A stretch of 64,000 bases of DNA, taken from positions 224,820 through 288,819 of the forward strand of contig NZ_JAGEOK010000013.1 of NCBI RefSeq assembly GCF_017573545.1, in the 5' to 3' direction. Under the pieces are notes generated by a model, which was not told the DNA's origin, made no database searches, and saw nothing but the letters and a program-made list of their open reading frames with translations. The DNA is from Actinomadura nitritigenes. Its GTDB lineage: Bacteria; Actinomycetota; Actinomycetes; Streptosporangiales; Streptosporangiaceae. This document shows, piece by piece, positions 40,038-48,382 of the stretch (within the stretch, counting starts at the first letter, position 1; each line of letters starts with the position of its first letter). The position numbers and the translations under genes are program-made.

Positions 40038-40116
40038 CCTGGGGCGGCCGCGCCCGGGCGGATCGGACCCGCGACGGGCGCCGGGAGAGGTCCCGGCGGC
40101 CGCCGCGGGCTCGGAC

Positions 40117-40165
40117 GGCGCCTGCCGATCCGGGGGGTGGGTGGGTGGCCGTTCCGGCAGGCGCC
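40117..40165. terminator. Bidirectional hairpin with G-run loop
   Basis: A perfect 10-bp stem GGCGCCTGCC/GGCAGGCGCC (40117-40126 with 40156-40165) encloses a 29-base loop holding G6-T-G3-T-G3-T-G2. It lies between convergent genes ending at 40037 and 40197. Confidence 0.66.
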
Positions 40166-40196
40166 GCGTCGGGGGGGTCCGCGGCCTCGGGGCGCG

Positions 40197-40610
40197 TCAC
40201 CTGATCTGGCGGATGTTCCCCGCGTGCCTCCTGTGGATCCAGCGGAGCGGGCCGAACTTGCGCCACGTCGCGGCGGCGCGCGCGTTCGCGGCGCGCTCCC
40301 GCTCGGCGGCGTCGCGCGCGGCGGCCTCCCGGCGCGCCGCCTCCTCGCGCTCGGCCTCGAGCCGCGCCAGTTCCCGCTCGGCCGGGGTGAGCGCCGGGTC
40401 GCGGCGGTTGCGCTGCGACGGGCTGCCGCGCAGGACGCCGCCGGTCACCTCGCCGCGGTGCGGCATCTGCGGGTCCCGGCCCGACGACCGCCGGGGGTCC
40501 TTGGACGCGAAGATCGTGAGGAAGAGCCAGCCCGCGATCGCCAGGAAGATCACCGCGGGGGCGATCGTGTACAGGTAGATGTCCCCGATGTGAACGGAAC
40601 TGCCCAGCAT
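40197..40610 (-). CDS. Single-helix membrane protein with charged tail
   Basis: A 137-residue protein of unknown function. One N-terminal helix (IAPAVIFLAIAGWLFLTIFA) is followed by a Pro/Arg linker and an Ala/Glu/Arg-rich helix likely to form a coiled coil (ERELARLEAEREEAARREAA). The tail is basic (RWIHRRHAGNIRQIR). The start at 40610 follows GAGGAGGTG. It stands divergent from the FadR-MFS operon. A second protein of similar size and plan lies on the other side of that operon at 42743. Confidence 0.75.
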   Translation of the reverse strand: MLGSSVHIGDIYLYTIAPAVIFLAIAGWLFLTIFASKDPRRSSGRDPQMPHRGEVTGGVLRGSPSQRNRRDPALTPAERELARLEAEREEAARREAAARDAAERERAANARAAATWRKFGPLRWIHRRHAGNIRQIR

Positions 40611-40723
40611 GTGGCGACACCTCCTCGCCACGAGTGGGTACCCGGTGTCCGCGTTTCAACCATCCGGCCGCGCGCGCCCCGCCTCGCGCCGCCCCCGCCC
40701 TCGAAGGCGTGCAAGGGCATTTC

Positions 40724-40744
40724 GTAAGATGTCTGACATCTTAC
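40724..40744 (+). promoter_or_regulatory. FadR-type operator, perfect palindrome
   Basis: GTAAGATGTC-T-GACATCTTAC is a perfect 10-bp dyad around one base, 11 bases upstream of the regulator ATG. The ATGTC-T-GACAT core fits FCD-domain GntR operators. Confidence 0.83.
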
Positions 40745-40755
40745 AGAGGGAGGTC

Positions 40756-41466
40756 ATGGTGGCGCTGAGTCCCGTCCCGAGCGGCTCGACCGTCGACGCC
40801 GTGCTCGACCAGCTCCAGCGGCAGGTCAGCGGCGGCTCCTGGCCGGTGGGCGAGCGCATCCCCGGCGAGCTGGACCTCGCCGCGCAGCTCGGCGTGAGCC
40901 GGCCCGCCGTCCGCGAGGCGATCCGCGCACTGTCGCACTGCGGCGTCCTGGAGGTACGGCGCGGCGACGGCACCTACGTGCGCAGCAGCGCGGACCCCCG
41001 CCCGCTGCTCGGCGGGGTCGCACACGCGACGGCCCGGGACGTCTTCGAGGTGCAGCTCGCCTACGACGTCCAGGCGGCGCGGCTGGCCGCGCGGCGGCGC
41101 ACCCCCGCCGACCTGGAGCGGCTCGAGGACCTGCTGCGCGCCCGCGACGAGGCCACCGGCGCGGACGAGCACGGCGCCGCCGAGTTCGGCGCCGCGGACG
41201 CGCGCTTCCACCTCGGCGTCGCCGAGGCCGGCGGCAACCCGGTGCTCATCGAGGCGATGCGGTTCTTCATCGTCCGGCTCGGCGAGGCGATGCGCGCCGT
41301 CCGGCTCGACCGCGAGATCCCGGAGGCCGGTCCGGCCAGGCACCGGGCCGTGCTGGACGCGATCGCCGCGTCCGACCCGGACGCCGCCGCGCGGGCCGCC
41401 GCCGCGGTCGTGGAGCCGACCCTCGCCGTCCTGGACGCCCTGCTCGCCCGCGGGGAGGACCGGTGA
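40756..41466 (+). CDS. FadR/GntR-family regulator (FCD domain)
   Basis: A 236-residue regulator. The winged helix is VGERIPGELDLAAQLGVSRP followed by AVREAIRALSHCGVLEVRRG. The C-terminal FCD ligand domain has the metal-binding residues in FGAADARFHLGVAEAGGNPV and PARHRAVLDAIAASDPDAAA. Such proteins sense carboxylic acids or sugars. The ATG at 40756 (or the adjacent GTG) follows GGGAGGTC. A perfect palindrome precedes it, and the MFS gene follows with a four-base overlap, so it should control its own operon. Confidence 0.92.
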   Translation: MVALSPVPSGSTVDAVLDQLQRQVSGGSWPVGERIPGELDLAAQLGVSRPAVREAIRALSHCGVLEVRRGDGTYVRSSADPRPLLGGVAHATARDVFEVQLAYDVQAARLAARRRTPADLERLEDLLRARDEATGADEHGAAEFGAADARFHLGVAEAGGNPVLIEAMRFFIVRLGEAMRAVRLDREIPEAGPARHRAVLDAIAASDPDAAARAAAAVVEPTLAVLDALLARGEDR

Positions 41467-42707
41467 CGGCGCGGCGGACCGGACTGCTCGGATCCGTACT
41501 GCTGATCGTCCTGGTCGCGGCCAACCTGCGCCCGGCGATCTCCGCGGTCGGGCCGGTGCTGACCGAGATCCAGGACTCCTTCCACCTGTCCGGGACGGCC
41601 GCGGGCGCGCTCACCACGCTGCCGCTGGTGTTCTTCGGCTCCTACGGCCTGGTCGCCCCCTTCCTGCGGCGGCCCCCGCGCAGCGAGACGCTGCTGGTCA
41701 TCGCGATGGGCCTGCTGATCGCCGGGCTGCTGCTGCGGCTCGTGGACGCCCCCTTCCCGCTGTTCGCCGGCTCGCTGGTCGCGGGCGTCGCGATCAGCGT
41801 CGGCAACATCGCGATGCCCGCCATCATCAAGCGCGACCACCCGGACTCGATCACCACCGTCACCGCGGTGTACACGCTCGCCGTCAGCGGCGGCGCGTCG
41901 ATCTCGTCCGGGCTGGCCGTGCCGGTCGAGGACGCCTTCGGCTCCTCGTGGCGGCTGCCGCTCGGGCTGCTGGCGGTGCCCGCGGCGATCGCGGGCCTGA
42001 TCTGGCTGCCGAAGGCGGTGCGGGCCTCCCGGGCCGCGCGCTCGGCGCCGCCCGCGCGCCCCTCGCGCGCCGCCGCGGCGCTGGTGTGGCGCACGGGCCT
42101 GGCCTGGCAGGTCACGGTCTTCATGGGCCTCCAGTCGCTGCTGGCCTACGTGGTGCTCGGCTGGCTGCCGACGATCTGCCAGGACCGCGGGATGAGCGAC
42201 ACCGCCGCCGGCTACGTGCTGGCCCTGACCGCGGCGATCCAGGCGGTCGGCTCGCTGGGCGTGCCGCTGCTGGAGCGCCGGATGCGCGATCAGCGCCCGC
42301 TGGTGACGCTGACCTGCACGCTGTGCGTGGTCGGGTTCGCCGGGATCGCCTGGGCGCCGATCGCCACGGTGTGGCTGTGGGCGATCGTCCTCGGCATCGG
42401 CCAGGGCCTCGGGTTCGCCACCGCGCTGTCGTTCATCGGCCTGCGCGCGCACGATGCCGGGGTCGCGGCGCAGCTGTCCGGCATGGCGCAGGGCGTCGGC
42501 TACGTGATCGCGGCCCTCGGCCCCCTCGTCATCGGCGCGCTGCACGACGCCACCGGCGGCTGGACCGTTCCAATGATCGTCGTGCTGGCGGTCTGCGGGG
42601 CGCTCGCCGTCCCCGGCCTGCCCGCCGGACGGAACCGGACGCTCGGATCACCACCCCCGATACCGGCGCCTGAGGTTAATGCGGCGAATGAGCGGACACA
42701 CCTTTAG
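41463..42707 (+). CDS. MFS transporter, CynX/NimT family
   Basis: A 414-residue MFS protein of the cyanate/2-nitroimidazole (CynX, NimT/YeaN) subfamily. It opens with VLLIVLVAANLRPAISAVGP, the hallmark N-L-R-P-A helix. The later parts FAGSLVAGVAISVGNIAMPA, SLLAYVVLGWLPTICQDRGM and GIGQGLGFATALSFIGLRAH also match. The GTG start overlaps the regulator stop (GTGA). The substrate is unknown and is probably the FadR ligand or a relative. Confidence 0.92.
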   Translation: MTARRTGLLGSVLLIVLVAANLRPAISAVGPVLTEIQDSFHLSGTAAGALTTLPLVFFGSYGLVAPFLRRPPRSETLLVIAMGLLIAGLLLRLVDAPFPLFAGSLVAGVAISVGNIAMPAIIKRDHPDSITTVTAVYTLAVSGGASISSGLAVPVEDAFGSSWRLPLGLLAVPAAIAGLIWLPKAVRASRAARSAPPARPSRAAAALVWRTGLAWQVTVFMGLQSLLAYVVLGWLPTICQDRGMSDTAAGYVLALTAAIQAVGSLGVPLLERRMRDQRPLVTLTCTLCVVGFAGIAWAPIATVWLWAIVLGIGQGLGFATALSFIGLRAHDAGVAAQLSGMAQGVGYVIAALGPLVIGALHDATGGWTVPMIVVLAVCGALAVPGLPAGRNRTLGSPPPIPAPEVNAANERTHL

Positions 42708-42742
42708 GCGTCGCAACGGCCGACCATCGGGAGGTGGACGGG

Positions 42743-43153
42743 ATGCTCGCCATGGCCTACGCCAACACCGATCCCATCGGACCGGTCTTCTGGGCCTGGA
42801 TCATTCCACTGATCGGCACGGTGGCGCTGCTGGCCTGGCTCTACGTCACGGTCACCGCCTCGTCCCGGAAGGTCCATCCGGAGCGCCGCAACGACCAGAC
42901 GAACCACCGCGGCATGGAGCAGGGCGGGCTGTACTACTACCGGCCCGGCATGTTCTCGCACAGCTACCCGCCGACCTCCGAGCAGGACGAGGAGTTCCTG
43001 TACGAGAACCCGCAGCCGGGCCGCGAGCCCCGCGTCCAGACCGGCCCCGGCCTGGCCAACAAGACCCTCAAGGAGCGGGCCAAGATCGTCAAGGACCGGC
43101 AGGCCCTGAAGAACGAGGTCGACTCCCTGAAGCGCCGCGGTCGCGACACCTGA
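42743..43153 (+). CDS. Single-helix membrane protein
   Basis: A 136-residue protein with one helix (FWAWIIPLIGTVALLAWLYV), a polar middle region (HRGMEQGGLYYYRPGMFSHS) and a charged C-terminal helix (KTLKERAKIVKDRQALKNEV). The start at 42743 is eight bases after GGGAGGTGG. It shares with the protein at 40197-40610 a short N-terminus, one helix, a following HRG..-GG segment and a charged helix, which suggests distant paralogy. The function is unknown. Confidence 0.76.
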   Translation: MLAMAYANTDPIGPVFWAWIIPLIGTVALLAWLYVTVTASSRKVHPERRNDQTNHRGMEQGGLYYYRPGMFSHSYPPTSEQDEEFLYENPQPGREPRVQTGPGLANKTLKERAKIVKDRQALKNEVDSLKRRGRDT

Positions 43154-43173
43154 CCACACCACCAGCCCCATCC

Positions 43174-43199
43174 AGGCCCCGGCCCACCCGCCGGGGCCT
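43174..43199 (+). terminator. Terminator
   Basis: The 9-bp perfect stem AGGCCCCGG/CCGGGGCCT with an eight-base loop lies 20 bases past the stop at 43153, followed by CCCCCTGT. Confidence 0.8.
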
Positions 43200-43925
43200 C
43201 CCCCTGTCCACCCCGATCCCCTAAGCCCCCTGCCGAGCCCTCCCCTGTCTCCCCCGCTCCACTGACCCGCGAACCAGCCCCGGCCCAGAAGCACAACCCG
43301 CCATCGCGAGCCCGGCAACAGCCGAACGCGGCTCGACGAAACGGCAGTGACCACAGAGCGAACCGCTGGCCAGCGAACCCTCCCCACGCCGACGCCGCAC
43401 AACCCCCGCCGATGGCACCGCACACACCGAAGGCAGGCCGCCGGAAGCACCGCGCACTCCCCGCTGTGGGCGCCGCACACCGCCCACCCAAAGCACCGCA
43501 CACCGACCGCCGGAAGCACCGCGCACCGCCTGCCGAAGACGCCGTGCAGTGCCCGCCGGGGGCACCGCGCACCGACCGCCGGGGGCGGCGAGCACTGTCG
43601 CGGCGGCTGTTCAGCGGCGCTGTGTGGCGACGCTGGGCATTGCCACCGGCCGGCGGCGACGGTCTGAGGGGTGGTGGGCTCGGCGTCTGCCAGCGCCGCG
43701 TTGTAGGGGCCGTTGGCGAGGGCGCTGCCCGCTCGCCGCCCGGCCGTCGGCTGTGGTGCGGAGGACCGGCATCCCGCCTTCCCGGGAGGCGGGAGTTGCG
43801 CAGTCGTGCCTTGGTGCGCGCGCTGGTACCGAGCAGCGACGGTGCCCGGGCGCCAGCGTGCATGTGGGATGCGCCGGCGCGGCGTCGCTGCGGGGTCGTG
43901 GGACGGGTCGGCGGCGGGTCCGCGG
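43200..43925. repeat. Gene-poor tract with degenerate tandem repeats
   Basis: No gene is supported in this 726-base stretch. From about 43400 to 43600 a unit of roughly 30-36 bp recurs imperfectly around the core GCACCGCGCAC. The 20-mer at 43438-43457 (CCGCCGGAAG...) is exact at 43507-43526, 69 bp apart. Minus-strand translation gives low-complexity Gly/Arg/Cys/Ala repeats without a ribosome site. It could be a decayed repeat protein gene or a repeat nursery. Confidence 0.6.
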
Positions 43926-44918
43926 TTATGTGGCGGGTGGGGTGAAGACGTCGGGGACCGGGCGGATGGCTCCCACCTGCGCTTCGCCTCCATGGAGAGG
44001 GACGGTCGCCAGGTCGTCCAGGGCGCTCGGGGCGTCCTGGTCGACGCCCAGGGCGCGGACCAGCGCGACGGTCACCGGTGTACGGGCCCGCATGGCGCCG
44101 TCGTCGATCTTGACGGCTCCGGCGCGGCCGTCGGTGAAGGCGAACGCGTCCACGCCCTCGGCGCCGCACTTGACGAGCAGGCCCGGGACGGCGTCCATGA
44201 GCAGGCGCTCCTCGCGGCGCGTCCCGGACGTCCACTGCGGGTGGGCGCGCATCGCGTCGGCGACGCGGCGCTCGGGGGTGCCGGGTCCGGCGAGGACGAG
44301 GGCGCGGAACGCGCGGGCGACGCCGGCCACGGAGACGGCGAACAGCGGCGCGCCGCACCCGTCCACGCCGACGGCGCCGACGGATTCCTCCGTGAGTTCC
44401 TCGACGACGGCGCGGACCGCGAGCTGGAGCGGGTGGCCGTGGTCGAGGTAGCCCTCGGCCGGCCATCCGGCGGCGACGCAGGTCGCGAGCATGGCGGCGT
44501 GCTTGCCGGAGCAGTTCATCCGCATCCGGGACGGGCCGCCGCCCGTCCGCGCCACCTCCTGCTGGGTCTCGGGGTCGAGCGGCCACTGCTCGGGGCAGCG
44601 CAGGTCCGCGGCGCCGAGGCCCGCTCCGGCGAGGATCTTCTCCACGCCCTCGACGTGGAAGTCCTCACCGGAGTGGCTGCCGGCGGCGAGGGCGAGCAGC
44701 TCGCCGTCGAGGTCGAGCCCGTTGCGGAGCATCGCGACGGCCTGCATCGGCTTGTTCGCCGAGCGCGGGAAGATCGGCTCCTCCGGCGCGCCCGCGCGCA
44801 CCACCGGCTCGCCGCCGGTGTCGAGGCCGATCGCGGCGCCGCGGTGCCGCGACTCCACGAACCCGGACCGCTCGACCTCCACGAGTACAGGATTGATCTC
44901 CACTGCGCCCCCTGTCAT
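43926..44918 (-). CDS. L-asparaginase II family protein
   Basis: An asparaginase of 330 residues of the PF06089 (R. etli AnsA-like) family, unrelated to the E. coli AnsB fold. Family features seen: FPRSANKPMQAVAM, AGSHSGEDFHVEGVEKIL, RMRMNCSGKHAAMLATCVAA and VGVDGCGAPLFAVS. These supply the Ser-Lys and Cys residues thought to form the active site. It would hydrolyse asparagine to aspartate and ammonia. It lies downstream of a BKACE gene on the same strand, with a 141-base gap. Confidence 0.92.
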   Translation of the reverse strand: MTGGAVEINPVLVEVERSGFVESRHRGAAIGLDTGGEPVVRAGAPEEPIFPRSANKPMQAVAMLRNGLDLDGELLALAAGSHSGEDFHVEGVEKILAGAGLGAADLRCPEQWPLDPETQQEVARTGGGPSRMRMNCSGKHAAMLATCVAAGWPAEGYLDHGHPLQLAVRAVVEELTEESVGAVGVDGCGAPLFAVSVAGVARAFRALVLAGPGTPERRVADAMRAHPQWTSGTRREERLLMDAVPGLLVKCGAEGVDAFAFTDGRAGAVKIDDGAMRARTPVTVALVRALGVDQDAPSALDDLATVPLHGGEAQVGAIRPVPDVFTPPAT

Positions 44919-45059
44919 CGGTGAACGCGGGCCGTCCGAGCCCGCGCGTCACCATGGTGGTTACCCACCGCACCAAAGTGAATCCGAACTGTGTTCTGTG
45001 GATAACCGTCCGGCCCCGCCCCAGCCGGAATTCGCCGGAACGGACGGTGTCTCCGCAGG

Positions 45060-45887
45060 TCAGCGGCGTTTGACGGCCAGGAGGGCGCGGGCGTCGGCGA
45101 CGGGCATCGCGGGGCGCTGCGCCAGCGCGGCGGCGGACGCGGCGCGCTCCACGAGCTGCACGTTGGCGGTCACGGGCCGCCCCTTGGCGAAGGTGACGGT
45201 GTCCTCCATCCCGACCCGCAGGTGCCCGCCCGCCGACAGGGCGGCGAACATGACGGGCAGGGACGTCCGGCCGATGCCGGTGGCCGACCACGTCGCCCCT
45301 TCGGGCAGCGCCTCGACGGCCGCGACCAGCGAGCGCGCGTCCCCTGGTATCCCCCCGGGGACGCCCATGACGAGGTCGCAGTGCACATGGCCGCCGTACG
45401 GCAGCCCGTGCTTGTCCAGGAGGCGGTTCAGGGCCGCCACCTGTCCGAGGTCGAACAGCTCGAACTCGGGCACGACCTCCAGTTCCTGCGTGCGCTGGTA
45501 CAGCTCCACCATGAACGGCCACGGGTTCATGAAGACGTCGTCGCCGAAGTTGACCGTGCCGCAGGTGAGCGAGCACATGTCCGGCTCCGCGTCCAGGACG
45601 CGCAGGCGGTCCTCGTAGGGGTCGGTGACGGCACCCCCCGTGGACAGTTGGACGATCAGCCCCGTGCTCTCCCGCAGCGCCGCGACCGTGTCCCGCAGCC
45701 GGGACGGGTCGAGGGTGGGCCGCGCGTCGTCGTCGCGGATGTGCACGTGGATGACGGCCGCGCCGGCCGCCTCGCATTCCTTGGCCGTCTGAACCAGTTC
45801 ATCCAGGGTGACGGGCAGGGCGGGGACGTCCGCCTTGGCGGACTCCGCGCCCGTGGGCGCCACCGTGATGAGCGTCGTTGCTCCCAT
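45060..45887 (-). CDS. BKACE family beta-keto acid cleavage enzyme
   Basis: A 275-residue TIM-barrel protein of the 3-keto-5-aminohexanoate cleavage enzyme (DUF849) family. Such proteins condense a beta-keto acid with acetyl-CoA and release acetoacetate plus an acyl-CoA. The zinc motif is VIHVHIRDDD (HxH). Also seen: QLSTGGAVTD, LTCGTVNFGD, FELFDLGQV and GGHVHCDLVMGVPGGIPGD. The substrate varies widely in the family; lysine or carnitine breakdown are examples. It diverges from dtd with 20 bases between starts. Confidence 0.92.
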   Translation of the reverse strand: MGATTLITVAPTGAESAKADVPALPVTLDELVQTAKECEAAGAAVIHVHIRDDDARPTLDPSRLRDTVAALRESTGLIVQLSTGGAVTDPYEDRLRVLDAEPDMCSLTCGTVNFGDDVFMNPWPFMVELYQRTQELEVVPEFELFDLGQVAALNRLLDKHGLPYGGHVHCDLVMGVPGGIPGDARSLVAAVEALPEGATWSATGIGRTSLPVMFAALSAGGHLRVGMEDTVTFAKGRPVTANVQLVERAASAAALAQRPAMPVADARALLAVKRR

Positions 45888-45907
45888 AGGCGGCAGAATG
45901 CATGGTC

Positions 45908-46333
45908 ATGCGTGCCGTAGTCCAGAGGGTGAGTCAGGCGAGCGTGTCCGTGGAGGGGCGCGTCGTGGGCCAGATCGACGGGCCGGGCCTCATGGTCCTG
46001 GTGGGGGTGACGCACGACGACGACGAGGCGAAGGCGCGGAAACTGGCGGCCAAGCTGTGGGGCCTGCGCATCCTCAAGGACGAGAAGTCGTGCTCGGACG
46101 TGAACGCGCCGCTGCTCGTGGTGAGCCAGTTCACACTGTACGGGGACGCGCGGAAGGGCCGCCGCCCGACCTGGACGGCGGCAGCGCCCGGCCCGATCGC
46201 GGAGCCGCTCGTGGACGCGGTGGTCCAGGAGCTCCGGTCGCTGGGCGCCAAGGTGGAGACGGGCGTCTTCGGTGCCGACATGGCCGTCTCGCTGGTGAAC
46301 GACGGCCCGATCACCCTCGTCGTCGACATCTGA
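45908..46333 (+). CDS. dtd: D-aminoacyl-tRNA deacylase
   Basis: Dtd of 141 residues, which frees tRNA from D-amino acids (and glycine on tRNA-Ala). Opening MRAVVQRVSQASVSVEGRVV and the two active-site motifs SQFTLYGDARKGRRP and NDGPITLVVDI are intact. The ATG at 45908 gives the standard N-terminus; the ATG at 45902 would add two residues. Confidence 0.96.
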   Translation: MRAVVQRVSQASVSVEGRVVGQIDGPGLMVLVGVTHDDDEAKARKLAAKLWGLRILKDEKSCSDVNAPLLVVSQFTLYGDARKGRRPTWTAAAPGPIAEPLVDAVVQELRSLGAKVETGVFGADMAVSLVNDGPITLVVDI

Positions 46334-46397
46334 CCCGCGCCGCCGACACCACGAACCGGCGCACGGCGACCCGGACCGGTGCTGCCCGTCCCCCGGG

Positions 46398-46895
46398 TCA
46401 GCCGAACCCGTACACCATGCCGACCACGGTGACGACGGTTCCGGCGCCCGCGAGCAGGATCAGGGCCCGGTCCGCCGGGGCGAGGCGCCCACGCACGCCG
46501 GCCGAGTGCACGACCACGCCGGTGCCGCCGTCCGGCTCCTCCGGCTCGGGCTTCCTGCGGGACGGGTTGCGCATCCCGATGAGCTTCCACAGCGCGTCGT
46601 TCTTCATGCGCTGGTGGCCTGCCGAGCAGGCGAACAGCCGTCCGCGCGCGCGCTCGATGCAGGGGGCTCCCTGGCGCGTCAGCACCCGGCACAGCGTCGG
46701 GACGAGCAGGAACTCGTAGAGGCACCAGCCGAGGAGCCCGAGCAGCGCCACCCGCCACGAGTGCAGGTACCAGGCGGCGACGGCGACCACCGCGAACAGG
46801 GTCCACCACACCAGCGCGGACTCCCGGCGGGGACGGCGGCGGCGGGTTCCCCTGCGCGCGGCCGGCGGCTTCTCTCTCCCCAGGTTCGCGACCAT
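46398..46895 (-). CDS. Hypothetical multi-helix membrane protein
   Basis: A 165-residue protein. A basic N-terminus (KPPAARRGTRRRRPRRES) leads into hydrophobic stretches LVWWTLFAVVAVAAWYLHSW, LLGLLGWCLYEFLLVPTL and a C-terminal helix LILLAGAGTVVTVVGMVYGF. A middle segment with cysteines (TLCRVLTRQGAPCIERARG, FACSAGHQRMKNDALW) is unusual and might bind a metal or nucleic acid. No family recognised. An AT-rich palindrome sits 39-61 bases upstream. Confidence 0.7.
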   Translation of the reverse strand: MVANLGREKPPAARRGTRRRRPRRESALVWWTLFAVVAVAAWYLHSWRVALLGLLGWCLYEFLLVPTLCRVLTRQGAPCIERARGRLFACSAGHQRMKNDALWKLIGMRNPSRRKPEPEEPDGGTGVVVHSAGVRGRLAPADRALILLAGAGTVVTVVGMVYGFG

Positions 46896-46933
46896 CGGTA
46901 GGAATCCACCTTCCCCGGGCGGTGGCCGGTCAG

Positions 46934-46956
46934 AAATCGTCTATATCAGACGATTT
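46934..46956 (-). promoter_or_regulatory. AT-rich palindrome between ygfZ and the membrane protein
   Basis: AAATCGTCT (46934-46942) and AGACGATTT (46948-46956) are perfect arms around ATATC. It is either an operator for the gene starting at 46895 or, read after ygfZ, a terminator with a T-run (ATTTC). Confidence 0.58.
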
Positions 46957-46975
46957 TGCCCCGCGGGTCGCCGCT

Positions 46976-47956
46976 TTACCCGTGTTTTGCGGGCCGCCTC
47001 CGAAGATCGATCTGCGCGTTGGCCCCGGTGTCGGGCGACACCACGACCTCCTGCGCGGCGGCCACGCCGCCCGCCAGCAGCTCCGCGTCGACGGGCACGT
47101 TCCGCTTGACCAGCGCCAGCGCGATCGGTCCCAGCTCGTGGTGGCGCGCCGCGGATCCGACGAACCCGATCGTCCGCCCGCCGGGGACCTCCACCGGGTC
47201 GCCGTGCGCGGGCAGCCGGTCCACGCTGCCGTCCAGGTGCAGGAACACCAGGCGGCGGGGCGGCCGGCCCAGGTTGTGGACGCGCGCGACCGTCTCCTGG
47301 CCCCGGTAGCAGCCCTTGTTCAGGTGGACGGCCGTCTCGACGTACCCGACCTCGTGCGGGATCGTCCGGTGGTCGGTGTCGAGGCCGAACCGGGGACGCC
47401 GCTCGGCGATCCGCAGCGCCTCGTAGGCCCAGATGCCGGCCGGGCGCAGGCCGTCCGGGAAACCGTCCGACCTCGGGACGATCCGGGTGAACGTTCCGGC
47501 GACGTCCGGCCAGGCGAGACCGCCGCCCTCCGGCCCGGTGATCACCGCGTACTCCTCCGACACGTCCGCGACCTCGACGCGCAGCATGAACCGCATCCGG
47601 TCGAGGAACTCCGCGAGCGCGGGCGCCCCGCCCGGCTCGACGTGCGCCCACACGGCCTCGCCGTCGTCGATCAGGAACAGGTGGTGCTCGATGTGGCCCT
47701 GCGGGCTGAGCAGCAGCGCCTCGGTCGGCTCGAACGGCTTCAACCCGTCCAGATGCTGGCTGAGCAGGCTGTGCAGCCAGCTCAGCCGGTCCGGCCCGGA
47801 GATCCGCACCACGCCGCGGTTCCCGCGGTCCACGAACGCCGTGCCGCGTTCGAGCGCGCGTTGCTCCTGCGACGGCTCCCCGTAGTGCGCGGCGACTTCC
47901 TGGTCGGGCGCATCGGCGGCGACGGCTCCGGGCGACTGCAGCAGCGGGCTCTCCAT
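46976..47956 (-). CDS. ygfZ: Folate-binding protein YgfZ
   Basis: A 326-residue YgfZ/GcvT-domain protein. It binds tetrahydrofolate and supports assembly or repair of iron-sulfur clusters in enzymes such as MiaB. The invariant motif KGCYRGQETVAR with its redox-active cysteine is present, as are RISGPDRLSWLHSLLSQ and the C-terminal barrel part. It is nine bases downstream of a fur gene on the same strand, linking iron sensing and Fe-S maintenance. Confidence 0.94.
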   Translation of the reverse strand: MESPLLQSPGAVAADAPDQEVAAHYGEPSQEQRALERGTAFVDRGNRGVVRISGPDRLSWLHSLLSQHLDGLKPFEPTEALLLSPQGHIEHHLFLIDDGEAVWAHVEPGGAPALAEFLDRMRFMLRVEVADVSEEYAVITGPEGGGLAWPDVAGTFTRIVPRSDGFPDGLRPAGIWAYEALRIAERRPRFGLDTDHRTIPHEVGYVETAVHLNKGCYRGQETVARVHNLGRPPRRLVFLHLDGSVDRLPAHGDPVEVPGGRTIGFVGSAARHHELGPIALALVKRNVPVDAELLAGGVAAAQEVVVSPDTGANAQIDLRRRPAKHG

Positions 47957-47965
47957 GGAGCCAGA

Positions 47966-48382
47966 CTATGTCGCGCGGCAGTCCTCGCACCGCCCGTACA
48001 CCGTGAGGTGGTGCACGTCCGTCTCGAACCCGAAATCGCGCTCCAGCAGTTCCGCGAGGCCGGCGGCGGCCTTCGGGTCGACGTCCTGCACGGTGTGGCA
48101 GCCGCGGCACACCAGGTGGATGTGCTCGGCCTCGGCGGCGAGGTGGTAGTTCGGCGGCCCGTGGCCCAGGTGGGCGTGCTTGACGAGCCCCAGCTCCTCA
48201 AGCAGCTCCAGCGTCCGGTAGACGGTGGAGATGTTCACGCCGCGGGCGGTGCGCTGCACCTCGGTGCAGATGTCCTCGGGCGTCCCGTGTTCGAGGTTGG
48301 TGACCGCCTCGAGCACCAGCTGCCGCTGGGGAGTGACCCGGTACCCCTTGGCCCGCAGCTCCTCCTGCCACGACTCGACCAT
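47966..48382 (-). CDS. Fur-family metal-responsive regulator
   Basis: A 138-residue Fur-like repressor. It has the winged helix RVTPQRQLVLEAVTNLEHGT with VNISTVYRTLELLEELGLVK. The metal region is AEHIHLVCRGCHTVQDVD, with the structural zinc cysteines CRGC and CEDC (GRCEDCRA). Whether it senses Fe, Zn (Zur) or another metal cannot be told from sequence alone. It is followed by ygfZ, probably as an operon. Confidence 0.92.
   Translation of the reverse strand: MVESWQEELRAKGYRVTPQRQLVLEAVTNLEHGTPEDICTEVQRTARGVNISTVYRTLELLEELGLVKHAHLGHGPPNYHLAAEAEHIHLVCRGCHTVQDVDPKAAAGLAELLERDFGFETDVHHLTVYGRCEDCRAT

Noticed and set aside
40137..40727. 196-codon plus-strand frame
   Set aside because: Antisense to the single-helix membrane protein, which has a clear ribosome site and helix.
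43400..43620. CRISPR-like array
   Set aside because: Repeats are imperfect, spacing is irregular and no cas genes are present.
42704..43993. Long minus-strand frame across the repeat tract
   Set aside because: Low-complexity Gly/Arg/Cys repeats, no ribosome site, and it overlaps the asparaginase gene and the gene at 42743.
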